64,000 bases of DNA from Pomphorhynchus laevis (Eukaryota; Acanthocephala; Palaeacanthocephala; Echinorhynchida; Pomphorhynchidae), in contig WNNJ02001284.1 of the NCBI GenBank assembly GCA_012934845.2, forward strand, positions 1 to 64,000, read 5' to 3'. Position numbers and translations under genes: made by a program. Numbering within the stretch: position 1 is the stretch's first letter; each line of letters opens with the position of its first letter. The notes under the pieces were generated by a model. It worked only from the letters and a program-made list of their open reading frames with translations, was not told where the DNA came from and searched no databases. This document shows, in pieces, positions 31,022-42,096 of the stretch.

Positions 31022-32998
31022 CGAAGTATGCGCTCTAATTGATCAAGTTATGTACGCGTACACGGAAAGACTACTGGCGACACATATTCTAATATCGGTC
31101 TTATAAGAGCATTATATAAACGCACAACACAAACGGGAGATAAATCTTTAAAGCAATTTTTGAGAATATAGGTCATTCTTCTTGCTGCGTTACAAATCCT
31201 ATCAGTGTTAGCACGTGTTTTCAGATTGTTTTGAACAATTATACCAATATCCAGAATGGACTGCGTGGAAACAACAAACTCATCGCCAATAAAATATTCT
31301 GGACTCACATTGCTATGACCTAATCTCATATGTGCACACTTTTTAATATTCAATGAAATTCCAGTGTTTAAATACCATCGATAAACAATGTTTAGGATAT
31401 TTTGAAAGTCATTTCGACCCTTGTTGATTTTAATCAATTTCCATACCTTTACATCGTCGGCAAAGCTAAAACACTACAATCCTCAATTAAATCTAGTAGC
31501 TGATTTACAAATATGTTAAACAACAAGGGTCCTAAGACTGATCTCTGTGGTACTCCTGAGGTGATAGGACGATAAGACGATAGGCATTGACCTACACGAA
31601 CAGCAAAGGATCTATCTTTAAGAAAATCTTGAATCCAGCTTATAATGGAGCGATTGACTTTATAAAACTCAAGAGTGGAAATTAGCATTTTGTGGGGCAC
31701 CCTATCAAAAGCCCGACTAAAGTCAAGAAATATTACGTCGATACAGTACCCGTTAGCAACATGTCCAACCCAATCTTCACGAGCATGTAATAAGTTTGTA
31801 AGACATGAACGCCGAGGGCGAAATCCATGCTGTGCATTATTGAGAATTCTCAGCGAACTCAAATGATCATATATGCGTCTGTTTAGTATGCGCTCAATCA
31901 CTTTGCATACAACACTAGTTAGACTTATTGCCCTATAGTTATTCGGATCATCTTTTTCACCATTTTTATAAATTGGTACTACAATCGCTTTTTTCCAGGC
32001 AGCAGGTAACTTCGAAATGCGCAAGCTCAGCTCAAATATGGAGGCTAATGGCTCAGCCAGAACAGGAGCAAGTAACTTAAGAAGTTGGGGGTGAATATCA
32101 TCGGGGCCTGCCGCTGATGATCTAGATAACCTAGCCAATTCAACAAAAACCTCATGTGCTGTTATCGTTAAAACTGGAGAACCAATTTCTACCTGTTGTG
32201 ATGCTGCATCTCCACATATGCTAGAGAAAGCATCTGGTGTCAGCTCAAAAGCGGATGCAAACAATTCTGCCATGCTGTCTGGCGATGTCACTCGAGTGTT
32301 ACCGTCTCTTAAAGATGAAATAGCTGGTAGCAGAGCTCTGGATCCTTTCACATAAGCCCAAAATTTTTTTGGTTCTGTATCAATTTGTAAAGCTAATTGA
32401 TCTTCAAAACTTTGCCTTTTTGTAATCTTAAGGCGATTGACGAAATTTCGGAACATTGTATACCGCTTTTTAAAATTATTCTGATGACGGCTTAGTTCAA
32501 ATAGACGATTCCTATGTTTGAGAGCATATCGCAATTCAGTGTCAAACCAGAGGGTATTTAGCTTTACTTTTTGGTACTCTACGGAGTGGTGCAAACTTAT
32601 CTGCAAGAGCTACTAAACCTGATTCAATAACATGCCACCTTACCTCAATGTCTTCACTAGCACAGTTGAATGATGTTCTTAGTGCCGCCTCTCGTAATGA
32701 GTCTTCATCAATTTGTTGCCAAGATCTTTTCGACACTATCAAATTTTCCAGTTTTGGGATCATACACCTAGAAAAATAATTGAATAAGATAAGCAATGAT
32801 CGCTCAATCCAATAGGACTCTGATAGCTCATATTACCCACACTTGTAATTAATTTGGAAAATACCAAATCTAGACAAAATTCCTGGTTTTGCGCGAATCT
32901 GGTTCGCGACTGCACATGTTGCTCTAACATGAGATCATTTGTAAGAAAATTCCACAAATCCACATCTGACTTGGAAGAACTACTCAATCTAATCCTTC
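31022..32998 (-). mobile_element. LINE F: CR1-group LINE, 5'-truncated, broken
   Basis: The minus strand starts at the end of an APE endonuclease (EFCLDLVFSKLIT, GLSDHCLSYSI). It continues with the linker LNTLWFDTELRYALKHRNRL and an RT: NYRAISLTSVVCKVIERIL, AQHGFRPRRSC, motif A VIFLDFSRAFDRVPHKML, and [18 protein letters not shown], where the usual GVPQG is GVPQR. A shift near 31470-31480 disrupts the FADDVKVW block. After it comes LNIKKCAHMRLGHS and the tail VRLYNALIRPILEYVSPVVF. Another shift separates the endonuclease end from the linker. It has no close relative elsewhere in the window. The 3' end near 31022 meets the 5' end of LINE B. Confidence 0.8.
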
Positions 32999-32999
32999 C

Positions 33000-35900
33000 C
33001 AGCCCCCTATCCTAAAAATTGTTTTCAAGCATCGCTCTCACGCGTCTTCTGTCATCTCTCAACGATTCAAACTCATGTCATCTTCAACCACTCGAATTTT
33101 CCCCGATCGCGCCCCTTCTGAAATCGCTCAAATCTCTTCAGCCCGCATCGAAAAACGCCGTCGCGAGGAAAACGGCGAAACATCACTCTCAATCCGAAAC
33201 ATAGACGGAAATTTTCAAGTTGTCCACACCCGTCCAAAAATTCGATGGCGCTCCATCTCTCCTATGTGTCTTCTCCACTAGTCTCTTTCGCCACAACACA
33301 CGGTATCCGCCTCGGTCTCCTTAACACTAGATCTATTCTCGATAAATCCGATCTTAACCTCAACTTATTCACCAAGCAATCCATCGATCTCTTCTGCCTC
33401 ACCGAATCCTGGCACTCAGATTCCGACGACCTTTCCATTCGCCGTCTGCTCTCTGCCGGTTGCTCCCTAGTCGAATCCGCCCGCCCCCTCAGCTCATGCC
33501 CTTCTAAATCCTCTAATCATGGCGGCATCGTCGCATTCGCGCGTCACCCAGCGTCTCTTCGCAAAATCAATCCCCCTTTCAGTCCTTGCTCTTTTGAATT
33601 GCTCACTTGTCGTTATTCTAACCCGATCACTCTAGATCTCGCCATTGTATACCGTCCTGGTTCATCAGCTCCTACAGCCTTATTTTTTTACCGAACTCGC
33701 TGACCTCCTTTCTCATTGTTCTTTGTCCTCAATCCCTTCACTCGTTCTAGGCGACTTCAATATCCGCCTAGACCGCCCCTCTTCTACAGATTCTATCCGC
33801 TTCATCAGCATTCTATCCAACTACAATTACAAACTAATCTCCACTGCCCCCACACATATACTTGGCGGGGCACTCGACATCATCGCTGTCCCCGATCATT
33901 TTGCTGCCCACACCTCACTGTCCATCTCTGATCCTGGTCTATCCGATCACTTTCTTATCACCCTTGATCTCGCTCGCAACCACACCCCTCCTCACACACC
34001 TACAATCCTACGTCGCCCTTGGAGAAATCTTGACCTCTCCCTTCTCCGCTCTGCCTTACACAAATCGTCTCTATCATTACCCACAATAACATATTCATCT
34101 CCAAACGATCTCTCCTTTCTTTTCGACTCTGAACTCATATCCACTTTCGATATTCTCTTGCCCTTCAAGTCTCACCCACACCGTCGCTTGCACCGTGCCC
34201 CATGGTTTGACATCCAATGCCTACTCTCAAAGCGTCGACTCCGCCATGCTTTTCGAGTCTATCACCGCTCTCTCAGACGCGATTTCCGCTCGATCACTCC
34301 GTCTTTCCGTGATTCCTATCTTGCTCTTCGCCGGTCTCATCTCCACCTACTACGTACCAAATGCAACTCCTTCTGGCAGCATAAAATCATCACTTCATTC
34401 AACTCTAAGACTCTCTGGCATACTTTTAACTCAATCCTGGCTCGTTCCTCTACGCCTTGCAACATCAATGCTAATGATTATTCGTCATTTCTCCAGACTA
34501 AAGTATCCACGCTGCTCTCTCACACCCCGGTCTCCATCCTATCCCACTCTGCCCAGTCTACACTCATCCTTCCGGAACTCTTTCATCTTCTCCCTGTATC
34601 ACCTACAGAAGTATCATCTGTCCTCATGTCCTTGCCCAACAAAACCTCACCTGCCGATCCCCTGCCTACTCACATATTAAAATCTATATGCTCATCGATA
34701 TCCTTATTTCTCACAACCTTGTTTAACTCGTCCTTCCGCAGTCGTATCTTCCCTTCACACTGGAAATCCGCAATCGTTCGTCCCCTCCTTAAGAAACAAT
34801 CCCTCGACCCCTCCCTTCCTTCTTTCTAAGAAGGAAGGGAGGGGTCGAGGGTTCGTCCCCTCCCTTCCTTCTTTCTAATAGGGCGATATGGAGCTATCGC
34901 CCTATTTCACTACTCTCTACTCTTTCTAAGCTCTTAGAACGCCTCATCTTAATACAAATCAACGCTTATCTCTCCTCATCCAATCTGTACCCTCCTTTCC
35001 AATCCGCTTTCCGCTCTAATCACTCGACAGAAATCGCATGCATAAAAGTGTACAACGACTTACTCATTTCTCGAGACAAGGCTCTATATAGTGTTCTCAT
35101 CTCCCTCGACCTCTCCTCCGCATTCGACATTGTCGACCACTCCGTCCTCCTTTCTCGCCTTCGTTATGATTACGGCTTTTCTTCCTCCGTAGCATGGTTC
35201 GCCTCATATCTATCCGACCGTTCCTTTCGCGTCTGTTCTAATTCATCATCCTCCCCTCCCATCCCTATTTTTTGCGGGGTCCCACAAGGTTCAGTCCTAG
35301 GTCCCCTGCTTTTCTCTCTTCTGCTTGGCGATCTCTCTCCGTTTATCAAACCTTACTCCTTTAAGGTCATGCAATACGCCGATGACATTCTAATCTATGA
35401 TTATGCACCCGCACATCGCATACACGATATCGGCATTTCTGCCTCCAACTGTCTTTCTTCTATCTACAAACGTCTCTCCAATCTCCATCTCGTTCTAAAC
35501 CCCGAAAAGTCCAAAATAATGTGGATCCTCCCCCGTAAACCAAACATATCTCCTCCTACTGTATATTTTGCCTCATCGATCATCCCCATAGTCCACAATC
35601 TCACTTTCTTAGGCTTCCATTTCGATGATCACCTTTCCCTTAAACCCTTCGTCCGTGACAAGGTCCGCTCATCTAACTTAATTCTCCGTGACATCCGCCG
35701 TATCCGCCCCCTTATCGACTTCCGTTCTTGTATGTCTCTTCTTTCATCGCTTCTTTTCCCTAAAATCGATTACTGCCTTAGCCTTTTCGCCAATTCTCCA
35801 AAATCCATCATCCTACCCCTACAACGAATAATCAACACCGCCGTTCGAGTGCTCTTTCGTCTCCGTCGCTTCGACCACACATCCACATATTTTGCCCAAC

Positions 35901-36165
35901 TCTCCTGGCCCACCATCCACATCCGCATCAAACTCCGCCTTCTTCTCGTTACCTTTCGTCGGTAAACAACGGTCTCCGATCCTTCCTCGTCGCCGCCTCA
36001 CTCGCCTGGAATCAACTCCCTCTCGACGTCCGCCGCGCCCTCTCATTTATCACATTCAAACACCTCCTCCGTTCACACCTTCTCGACACCTGATTCACAG
36101 TCTTGTTTTTTTGTGGTCATGTAAGCGTGCGCTGGCACGCATTTGCCACGTTAAAATAATTTTTT
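33000..36165 (+). mobile_element. LINE B' copy: ORF1 tail, APE endonuclease and RT, broken
   Basis: Related to but distinct from LINE B and more GC-rich. The ORF1 tail (to 33281) has FPDRAPSEIAQISSARIEKR, then RREENGETSLSIR, and overlaps the ORF2 ATG at 33245 by 37 nt, as in LINE B. ORF2 has LLNTRSILDKSD, CLTESWHSDSDD, GGIVAFARHP, VYRPGS, LVLGDFNIRLDRPS and DPGLSDHFLI, then the RT with [36 protein letters not shown] and YADDILIY. A frameshift lies in the T run near 33685. A foldback insertion interrupts the RT at 34801-34906. About 130 bp are missing near 35960 relative to the copy at 48170-48700. The 3' hairpin is at 36113-36149. Confidence 0.85.
34801..34906. repeat. Two foldback palindromes inserted in the LINE B' RT
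   Basis: Bases 34801-34824 are the exact reverse complement of 34828-34851 (24-bp arms, 3-base loop TCT). A partial third copy of the same pyrimidine stretch follows. Next comes a second palindrome with 12-bp arms (34877-34888 and 34895-34906, 6-base loop). Related copies read straight through this point (PSSYRPISLL), so the extra DNA is a local insertion. Confidence 0.9.
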
Positions 36166-36180
36166 TAACTACTATCCAAA

Positions 36181-36392
36181 ACATAATTCCCGATGTGACC
36201 AGCTGAGGGTATATTAAAATCGCCAACTAGTAGATATTCTTCACGCTTAGAACAGTGACTAGTTAGTGTAGAGAATTCATGACTCAATACAGATAATTGC
36301 GGCGACCTGTAGCACACGGCAATACCTAAGGGACCTCCGAAGTGTGAAACAATGACCGAGAGAAACTCACACGTTTTATCTTAAAAAAATAT
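36181..36392 (-). mobile_element. APE endonuclease fragment of a LINE
   Basis: The minus strand reads CEFLSVIVSHFGGPLGIAVC, YRSPQLSVLSHEF, EEYLLVGDFNIPSAGH. The blocks A-V-C-Y-R-S-P and L-L-V-G-D-F-N-I-P are the middle motifs of the LINE APE endonuclease. It starts next to the tail of LINE B' and carries no RT. Confidence 0.7.
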
Positions 36393-36399
36393 AGTTTCT

Positions 36400-36522
36400 A
36401 ACAAACAATCTAAAGTAAATACAATCTAAAGTAAATACAATGAAATAACATACAATACAACTTTCTTGGCTGCTTGAACTTTCTTGGCTGCTTAATAAAC
36501 TACTTATTAAACTTAATAAACT
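36400..36522 (+). mobile_element. Likely RLE-element 5' UTR sliver with short duplications
   Basis: The phrase CAATCTAAAGTAAATACAAT occurs here, twice in part, and also in the 5' UTR of the RLE element at 53920-58914 (near 58870-58890, minus strand). Around it are small tandem duplications (AACTTTCTTGGCTGCTT twice, and a repeated AATAAACTACT). No protein is encoded. It sits just before the truncated start of LINE D. Confidence 0.45.
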
Positions 36523-37524
36523 ACTAATTTTTGTTCATCCCAACTATTTGTCCTATTAGGTATTTTCATCTTCCGAATGTAGATTGAAATATGATTTAGT
36601 ATCATCCATGCTCAGCCGTATCAAAACAATTTCGTGATTTCTTTCTTTCTGGATTACTTTTAGTGCAACATTGTAGTGAACCAACTCATGCCAACGGTGC
36701 TACTCTAGATCTTGTATTTACAAGATGTACTGGAGATATAGACAGTATTGCGTAATATCCTCCTCTTGGTAACAGCGATCACTGTGTTCTCTTTGTTAAA
36801 TTAGTGTCCAAGATCGTTTGTAGGTCATAATTTGGTTATCTAAAACGAAATTGGACTTGGGTGGATACCCAAAATCTCATAGCTAATTTCTATAACATTT
36901 TTATCATTGTTATAGATCTACTACTGTTTCAGATCTGCTGACCATTCTTTATAACGTTTTCTTAAATTGGTCAGATAAGTTCGCTCCGAAACGGAGAACT
37001 TTCATTAATTCCACTCGCTCTCAGTGGTTTGATCAAGAACTTCATGCAGTGTTGAAACTGCGCAATGCCCTGTGGACTATTACTCAAACCCATCCTGAAA
37101 ACGTAGATAGGTATCGGTACGTGCGCAACCTCTGCAATAGATTGAAAATACATAAGCGAATAGCATTAGAAGATGGTATTGCAAATTGCATCGGGAATCA
37201 ACCAAAGCGCTTTTGGCCATATGTAAAATGTTCAAGGATACTTTCCTCTAATATAGCATTCATCACTTCAGGTGAATATGTTTATTTTACTTAATCTGAA
37301 ATTGCTGAATGCCATGCGAACAACTTCCATTCTTCATCGATTATTGTTTCGGATATTTACTCTTTAAAATGGTATCTTATTCAGAATATTACTTAGAATC
37401 TCGTTAAGCCAATCAGTCATCTGAAGTATTGCACCTAATCACTAGGCTTGACATATTTGGCTCTACTAGTCCAGATGATATTTCACTTTACCTAATTAAT
37501 GCGGTTGGACCTGCCGTAAGTAGA
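36523..37524 (+). mobile_element. LINE D copy 1, first part: endonuclease end and linker
   Basis: Matches 59559-59833 and 60923-61655 almost exactly, without the LINE B insertion present in that copy. It encodes the end of an APE endonuclease (ATLDLVFTRCTGDIDSI, LGNSDHCVLFVKL) and the EN-RT linker (STRSQWFDQELHAVLKLRNA, LCNRLKIHKRIALEDGI, QPKRFWPYVKCSRI). Several frame breaks are present. It stops at the block AGCTCATAT, where a LINE B 3' end is joined. Confidence 0.75.
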
Positions 37525-39258
37525 GTTTTAGCTCATATCCCATTTAAACAATTTATCTGCTTGACTTTTTCATTTTTGTTTTTCATTTTTGAGAAAGAGG
37601 CACTAGCCATAGTAGAATCTATAAGATACTGGCGTCACTATTTATCCTGTAGACATTTCACCGTTCTGACGGATCAACAATCCGTGGCATTTTTGTTCTC
37701 AAATAAACATTACAGTAAGATCAAAAATGACAAAATCAATCGTTGGAGAATAGAATTGTCCGAATATCAGTTCGACGTGTCATATCGATGCGGCAAAGAA
37801 AATCAGGTAGCTGACGCTATGTCTCGAATTGCTTTAGGATCAGTCACGAGTGATTTAAAAGAACTCGAAAGGATGCATGATCATTTGTGTCACCCTGGGG
37901 TAACAAGGATGTGGCACTATGTACGTCATCGAAATTTTCCGTATTCTATTAAAGATGTTAGAAAAATCATCAAAGATTGTCCTAGCTGCAACGAATTAAA
38001 ACCTCACTTTTATAAACCCCCTCGAAGTACCTTGATTAAAGCCAGTAAACCATGGGAGCGTTTGTCCTTAGATTTTAAAGGCCCGCTGCCCAGCTCGAGT
38101 AAGAAAAGATATATTTTATCTATAGTAGATGAATATAGCCGATTTCCCTTTGGGTTTCCCTGTGCTGACACCAGTTCTCGATCGGTAATTCAGTGTCTTG
38201 AGTCGTTGTTCGCATTATTTGGCACGCCTGAGAATATCCATACCGATCGGGGTACTTCTTTCACGTCAGTAGAGTTCCGTAAATATTTATTGACATTGGG
38301 AATCACGCTATCATATTCCACTCCCTACCATCCTACCTCAAATGGCCAGATTGAGCGCTATAACGGGTTGATATGGAACGCGATACGGTTGTATCATCAT
38401 AATAATAAGATTCCAATCGAACGGTGGGAAACAACACTTCCAAAGGCACTTCATTCGATCAGATCTCTTTTATGCACTTCGACTAATGAAACGCCTCATG
38501 AACGTATATTCAAATTCAATCAGATCAGCTAAGGGAGTCAGCTTACCTGAGTGGTTAATCAATCCTGGACCTATCTTTGTAAAGAATTTCAACCGTATTA
38601 GTAAAAACGATCCACTTGTAGATCGCGCAGAGCTTATTCATGCCAACGAGAACTACGCTCTAGTTCGATACCCTAATGGAAAAGGGACTCACATTTCAAC
38701 TCAATATCTAGCTCCTAATAACTGTAATCAAAATGTATTCGAAGAATTCAACATATCTCAAAATTGCCAGATGGACGATTCACCCCCTGCAATGTTTACT
38801 CCGGATATCCACAATTTACAAACAGAGGTGGATTCAAATAACAGTGCTACAAGCTCAGCGTCGCATATACCTAATGAGAATTATGATCTGAATAAAGTTC
38901 ACGATTGTCAAGAGCAACAAATAGATCTACAGCAGATCCCGTCAATGGAATTTCGACGATCGACACGTATGCGTCGATCACCGAACTATTTGTCTGATTA
39001 TATCGTTGGGAGAATGTACTGATATTTATATGTTATGTTTTCAGATGTTCGCATAAAGCCTTTTGTTGTTGTTCGCCTCGGTTCAGCCAATCAGTCATCT
39101 GAAGTATTGTACCTAATCACTAGGCTTCACCTATTTGGCTCTCCTGTTCCAGATGATATTTCGCCTTACCTAATAAATGCGGTTGGACCTGCCGTAAGTA
39201 GTGTTTTAGCTCATATCCCATTTAAACAATTTATCTGCTTGACTTTTTCATTTTTGTT
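37413..39258. repeat. Direct repeats (about 170 bp) flanking the LTR-element remnant
   Basis: Bases 37413-37583 recur at 39088-39258 with a few differences. Each repeat is a composite of LINE D sequence and the beginning of a LINE B 3' UTR. The Ty3/gypsy remnant lies between them. The repeats are far too long for a TSD and suggest a local duplication or unequal exchange. Confidence 0.85.
37584..39080 (+). mobile_element. Ty3/gypsy-type LTR retrotransposon remnant (3' part of pol)
   Basis: A fossil piece of an LTR retrotransposon. The visible parts in order are the RNase H region (EKEALAIVESIRYWRHYLSC, then LTDQQSVAFL), the integrase zinc-binding domain (H...H...C..C), the integrase core (LDFKGPLP, DEYSRFPFG, HTDRG, YHPTSNGQIERYNG) and the integrase C-terminal tail with a closing RRSTRMRRSPNYLSDY block. 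Gag, protease and RT are absent and I see no LTR at either side. It is broken, with at least one break besides the missing 5' half. The flanking sequence is LINE D. The degree of decay suggests it is neither very recent nor very ancient. Confidence 0.85.
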
Positions 39259-39330
39259 TGTGGACTTGTAAGCGTACAGCTTGTACGCATTTGCCACATT
39301 AACTAAATTTGTATTATTATATATTTTCAT
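39208..39330 (+). mobile_element. LINE B 3'-end insertion inside LINE D
   Basis: A short LINE B 3' UTR, from CCCATTTAAACAATTT through the family stem-loop (39260-39297, inner stem GCGTAC/GTACGC) to a TTGTATTATT tail. LINE D resumes at ATATTTTCATTTAGAC. The uninterrupted LINE D (61640-61690) reads GCTCATATATTTTCATTT, so the insertion point is ATAT with a possible 4-bp duplication. Confidence 0.75.
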
Positions 39331-39935
39331 TTAGACTAATCAATTCGTATGCAATATGGAAGTCTTCTATTGTTGTGCCAATCCCTAAAAAACAGCCAGC
39401 GACTTCTTGTTTTGAATTTCGTCTTATCAGTTTGACCAGTGTTCTCTCTAAATTACTAAAACGAGTTATTGCCAAAAGGCTACTCGAGCATCTAAACTTT
39501 AACAGCATTCTTACTGATTCTCAACACGGATTTAGTCAAGGCCGTTTATGTCTATCTAACTTGCTTACCGCGAGAGAGTTGGATGGAAGTACTAAGCTCA
39601 GGACTTTGTCTCGACGTTGTATTTCTAGATTTTTTGAAAGCCTTTGATCGTGTTTCACATAAAGGTCTTGTGTCACTCTTAATTCACTACGGCGTCCCTC
39701 GTGTAATCTGCTCTTTGATTGAAAATTTTCTGTTATTGCGTACGTTTAAGGTAAGAGTTGATGAGTCTTTATCTGCAGAAAGAAATTTGTCAAAAGGTGT
39801 CCCTCAGGGTTCTGCACTAGGTCTTCTATTATTCATCACGTCCCTTAACGATACACTCTTACGTAATGAGAAAACTCACTTGGCATTCGCTGATTATTTT
39901 AAAATTAGGACTGCTATATGAGATATTGATGACTG
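39331..39935 (+). mobile_element. LINE D copy 1, RT part, broken
   Basis: Encodes IWKSSIVVPIPKKQPAT, FRLISLTSVLSKLLKRVI, DSQHGFSQGRLCLSNLL, then (another frame) LDVVFLDFLKAFDRVSHKGL, KGVPQGSALGLLLFI and AFADYFKI. The catalytic box reads AFADY rather than the AFADD of the sister copy at 62470-62500. At least one frameshift lies near 39580-39640. The RT tail is missing: the sequence stops being recognisable near 39935. Confidence 0.78.
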
Positions 39936-41126
39936 TAATTCTTATTTTAAATTCCAACAAATCGTAGGTGGTAATCATTCATTACGTTCCTGCCACACAA
40001 TAAAAGAAACTTAAGATACTATCAATCTCTACATTCTTCTCCATTTTGCAGCCTCAACCACCTCCCATCTTCACGAGTCGAGTAAAATATCTGGGGTTCT
40101 TCGTTACGGTGAATTGGTCGGCGAAAGCTGACCTAGATAGACTTAAACGTATCCTGAAGAACGCTAGTTGGTCTTTAAAATGGACCTAGCGTCTGTTATT
40201 GAATGGGAAATCTTAAGTCCACCTCTGGGGTACTTGGGCTATCTCGGGATTAGTCTTCTTTTCAAGAGGACGTCCTTCATAGTAAAGACTAAGGTTTCTC
40301 AAGCTCCTCATATCGAGATTACCGATCATAGTCCGTTTCGACTGGATTATTTGGGGAGGGTGAAAAATCCTGAATGGCTAAGTCGGGCGGCGCGCTAGTG
40401 CGGCCGAAGGGCTCAGATCTCTCTGGACCTGAAGCCGTAATGATAACAGGGACGATAAAGGAAAGGCTAATAATAGAATAGAGAATTGATTTCATTTGTG
40501 TTTTTTTCTACAGGTTTTAATTTCTAATCTTTTATCAGTTATATAGTGATTTAACAAAACCTTCATTTATTTACATGTTGCTTAATGGTGTACGTCACCT
40601 CCATGCGATGTACGCATCACTAATGACGTTCATCAGCCGCGACAGGTTTAAATATGAATTCATACTACGAAGTGGATCATGCCTTGTTAGATTAATAAAT
40701 TATTTTCCGTACAATGAACATATCTAACCATTAAAGATGCTTACAACCAAACAGTATCTTATAAAGGCTGATCTCTACATTATTGAAGCAATGTTAACTG
40801 TCCCATTCATCGCTTTACGTCATATTTTACCGTTTCGTGAACTTGTATTACGGCGTGATCACCTGTATGTTTTCAAGCATCGATCGAGACCAAATCATGT
40901 ATTTCGATTTAATTGACAGAGCTATGCATCACTGTAGTTATATACCAATACAATTAATAAAAACATCAATAGATTAATCCAAGAAAAATACTGAACATCA
41001 CTTGTGATATTTTATTATTTAATTTTTCCTTTGTGATGTACCATAATGGAATAGTTGTTCTCTTTGATTTATAATAAATTAAAATTTCAATTAATTTAAA
41101 ACGGATTGAGACATTCTGGGGGGGGA
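39936..41126. other. Unassigned stretch without a recognised gene
   Basis: I find no clear element here. Bases 40070-40190 read VKYLGFFVTVNWSAKADLDR on the + strand, which could be a LINE RT thumb remnant. Bases 40370-40440 are unusually GC-rich for the window (GCGGCGCGCTAGTGCGGCCG). A 76-codon ORF at 40168-40398 has no recognisable domain. The rest (40500-41126) is AT-rich with no coding signal, apart from a run of eight Gs near 41120. Confidence 0.4.
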
Positions 41127-42092
41127 ATATTAAGTTTGTATCTAAATGCCACACCCAGATAAAAGAAATTGAATATTTCTTCGATATTTCGTTCGCTATC
41201 CGGGGACATTATCAAGAAGTATCTGAAGCAATAAAACAAGTTAAGTTACAATGTATGAAAAACAAAATCATTATGGACATTCAAATTTGGTTCGAGTATC
41301 TTTATAGCGACAGCTTCCATAACTAATCGGCATTTCAAGTTAGGCACGGAAATCAAAACGGACACATTGTCAAAGTCGATGTCATGACCAGTTTGATGAG
41401 CATAGTCTGCTAATGCCGACTGCGCTGATGTTGTGAGAGCCTTCTTATGTTCTTTTAATCTAGTTTTTAGAGTACGTCCAGTTTGTCCAATGTAAATGCT
41501 TATGCAATCCCTACATAAACCTTATAGACTACACCCATCTAATCAAAATTAGTTCTTATTGGATAAAACGTTTTTTGGTACCCGATGTACATATTATCTT
41601 GATGCACTAGTTACCAATCCAAGAAGAACTAATTTTGATAAGATGGGTGTAGTCTATAAGGTTGGGTGTAGGGATTGCATAAGCATATACATTGGACAAA
41701 CTGGACGTTCTCTAAAAACTAGATTAAAAAGACATAAGAAGGCACTCACAACATCAGCGCAGTAGGCATTAGCAGACCATGCTCATCAAACTGGTCATGA
41801 CATCTACTTTGACAATGTGTCAGTTTTGATTTCCGAGCCTAACTTTAAACGCCAATTAGTTATGGAGGCTGTCGCTATAAAGATCCTTGAACCAAATTTA
41901 AATGTCCAAAATGATTTTGTTTTTCATACATTGTAACTTAACTTGTTTTATTGTTTCAGATACTTCTTGATAATGTCCGCGGTTAGCAAACAAAATATCG
42001 AAGAAATATTCAATTTCTTTTTTCTTGGAATGGCATTTAGATACAAAAATCAAATTTCAATATACTAAAAATGTGATTTAAATTAATAAAAA
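41127..42092. mobile_element. Penelope-like GIY-YIG fragments, head-to-head pair 1
   Basis: A minus-strand copy (41127-41568) and a + strand copy (41569-42092) meet head to head at AAAACGTTTT. Each holds only the 3' end of a Penelope-like element. The coding part gives VVYKVGCRDCISIYIGQTGR, LKTRLKxHKKAL and the C-terminal end VLISEPNxKRxLVMEAVAIK, then ILEPNLNVQNDFVFHTL. This is a GIY-YIG nuclease domain at the protein C-terminus, as in canonical Penelope elements. The RT is missing from both. A 3' UTR of about 150 bp follows the stop and ends in an ATTTAAATTAATAAA-type tail. Confidence 0.8.
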
Positions 42093-42096
42093 TTAA

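Noticed and set aside
40168-40398. 76-codon ORF as a host gene
   Set aside because: No recognisable domain and no supporting context. It is left as unassigned sequence.
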